Of a stretch of DNA of 6,717 nt, positions 6,511-6,717 are shown one piece after another. Origin of the DNA: Gammaproteobacteria bacterium (GTDB lineage Bacteria > Pseudomonadota > Gammaproteobacteria > Burkholderiales > Thiobacillaceae); contig JAHJNP010000205.1 in the NCBI GenBank assembly GCA_018820745.1, positions 1 through 6,717 of the forward strand, in the 5' to 3' direction. Positions within the stretch are counted from its first letter, which is position 1. Each line of letters begins with the position of its first letter. The notes under the pieces are model-generated. The model ran no database searches, was not told the origin of the DNA, and saw nothing but the letters and a program-made list of their open reading frames with translations. The position numbers and the translations under genes were made by a program.

Positions 6511-6717
6511 ATGTCCAACCCCCCTGCTTACCCCGGCGCCCGTCCCAGCGGCCGCGCGCCCGATGCGCTGCGCGCCCTGTCTTTCATCCGCCAGTTCACC
6601 CGGCACGCCGAAGGCTCGGTGCTCGTCACCATGGGCGACACCCGCGTGCTGTGCACCGCCAGCGTGCTCGACAAGCTGCCGCCGCACAAGAAGGGCAGCG
6701 GCGAAGGCTGGCTGACG
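6511..6717 (+). CDS. rph: Ribonuclease PH, 5' part only
   Basis: The first 69 codons of RNase PH (about 240 residues when whole), running off the window. After a short leader the protein shows the family block [11 protein letters not shown] (11-21), then [11 protein letters not shown] (29-39), [11 protein letters not shown] (42-52) and KGSGEGWLT (61-69); these are near-invariant in RNase PH. The enzyme is a hexameric phosphate-dependent 3'-5' exoribonuclease that trims the 3' ends of tRNA precursors. Catalytic phosphate-binding residues lie beyond the window. The ATG at 6511 is the natural start; no strong Shine-Dalgarno is visible. A larger overlapping frame starting at 6443 is a shadow. It is on the same strand as the kinase and phosphatase but probably has its own promoter after the hairpin at 6436-6451. 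Confidence 0.94.
   Translation, partial: MSNPPAYPGARPSGRAPDALRALSFIRQFTRHAEGSVLVTMGDTRVLCTASVLDKLPPHKKGSGEGWLT

Noticed and set aside
6443..6715. 90-codon plus frame near the right end
   Set aside because: It is out of frame with RNase PH, whose conserved N-terminal blocks are read from the ATG at 6511.

Overview
The window is ordinary chromosomal DNA from a GC-rich bacterium. It is almost certainly a betaproteobacterium of the Nitrosomonadales/Rhodocyclales/Burkholderiales type. This rests on the gene order ridA-spoT-rpoZ-gmk-yicC, facing a Ser/Thr kinase, a PP2C phosphatase and rph, and on protein sequences that read as typical proteobacterial versions. I cannot name the genus from sequence alone.

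Left half (1-4179), minus strand: five genes transcribed right to left. yicC (YicC/YloC-type endoribonuclease) comes first, then gmk (guanylate kinase), rpoZ (RNA polymerase omega), spoT (bifunctional ppGpp synthetase/hydrolase) and ridA (2-aminoacrylate deaminase, cut by the window edge). From gmk to ridA the gaps are about 20-50 nt, so these genes are probably one transcription unit. They centre on guanine nucleotides: Gmk makes GDP, SpoT makes and degrades (p)ppGpp, and omega forms part of a ppGpp site on RNA polymerase in proteobacteria. yicC is set apart from gmk by a 128-nt gap that contains an 81-bp imperfect palindrome with perfect 14-bp outer arms.

Middle (4180-4282): a 103-nt divergent intergenic region. 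It has a reasonable sigma-70-like promoter for yicC, a small palindrome, and a weaker -10-like site just ahead of the kinase.

Right half (4283-6717), plus strand: a soluble, kinase-domain-only Ser/Thr protein kinase, a 301-nt GC-rich non-coding stretch full of hairpins, a PP2C-type phosphatase, a hairpin resembling a terminator over the phosphatase stop codon, a promoter-like site, and the first 69 codons of rph (RNase PH). The kinase and phosphatase look like a cognate reversible-phosphorylation pair. Their constant place beside the ppGpp/guanylate genes is the most interesting functional question here, but that link is inference.

I found no mobile element genes, tRNA, rRNA or CRISPR array. 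The two most unexplained pieces of DNA are the palindrome at 3225-3305 and the hairpin-rich block at about 5291-5510. Both look like dispersed intergenic repeats or structured RNA rather than genes.
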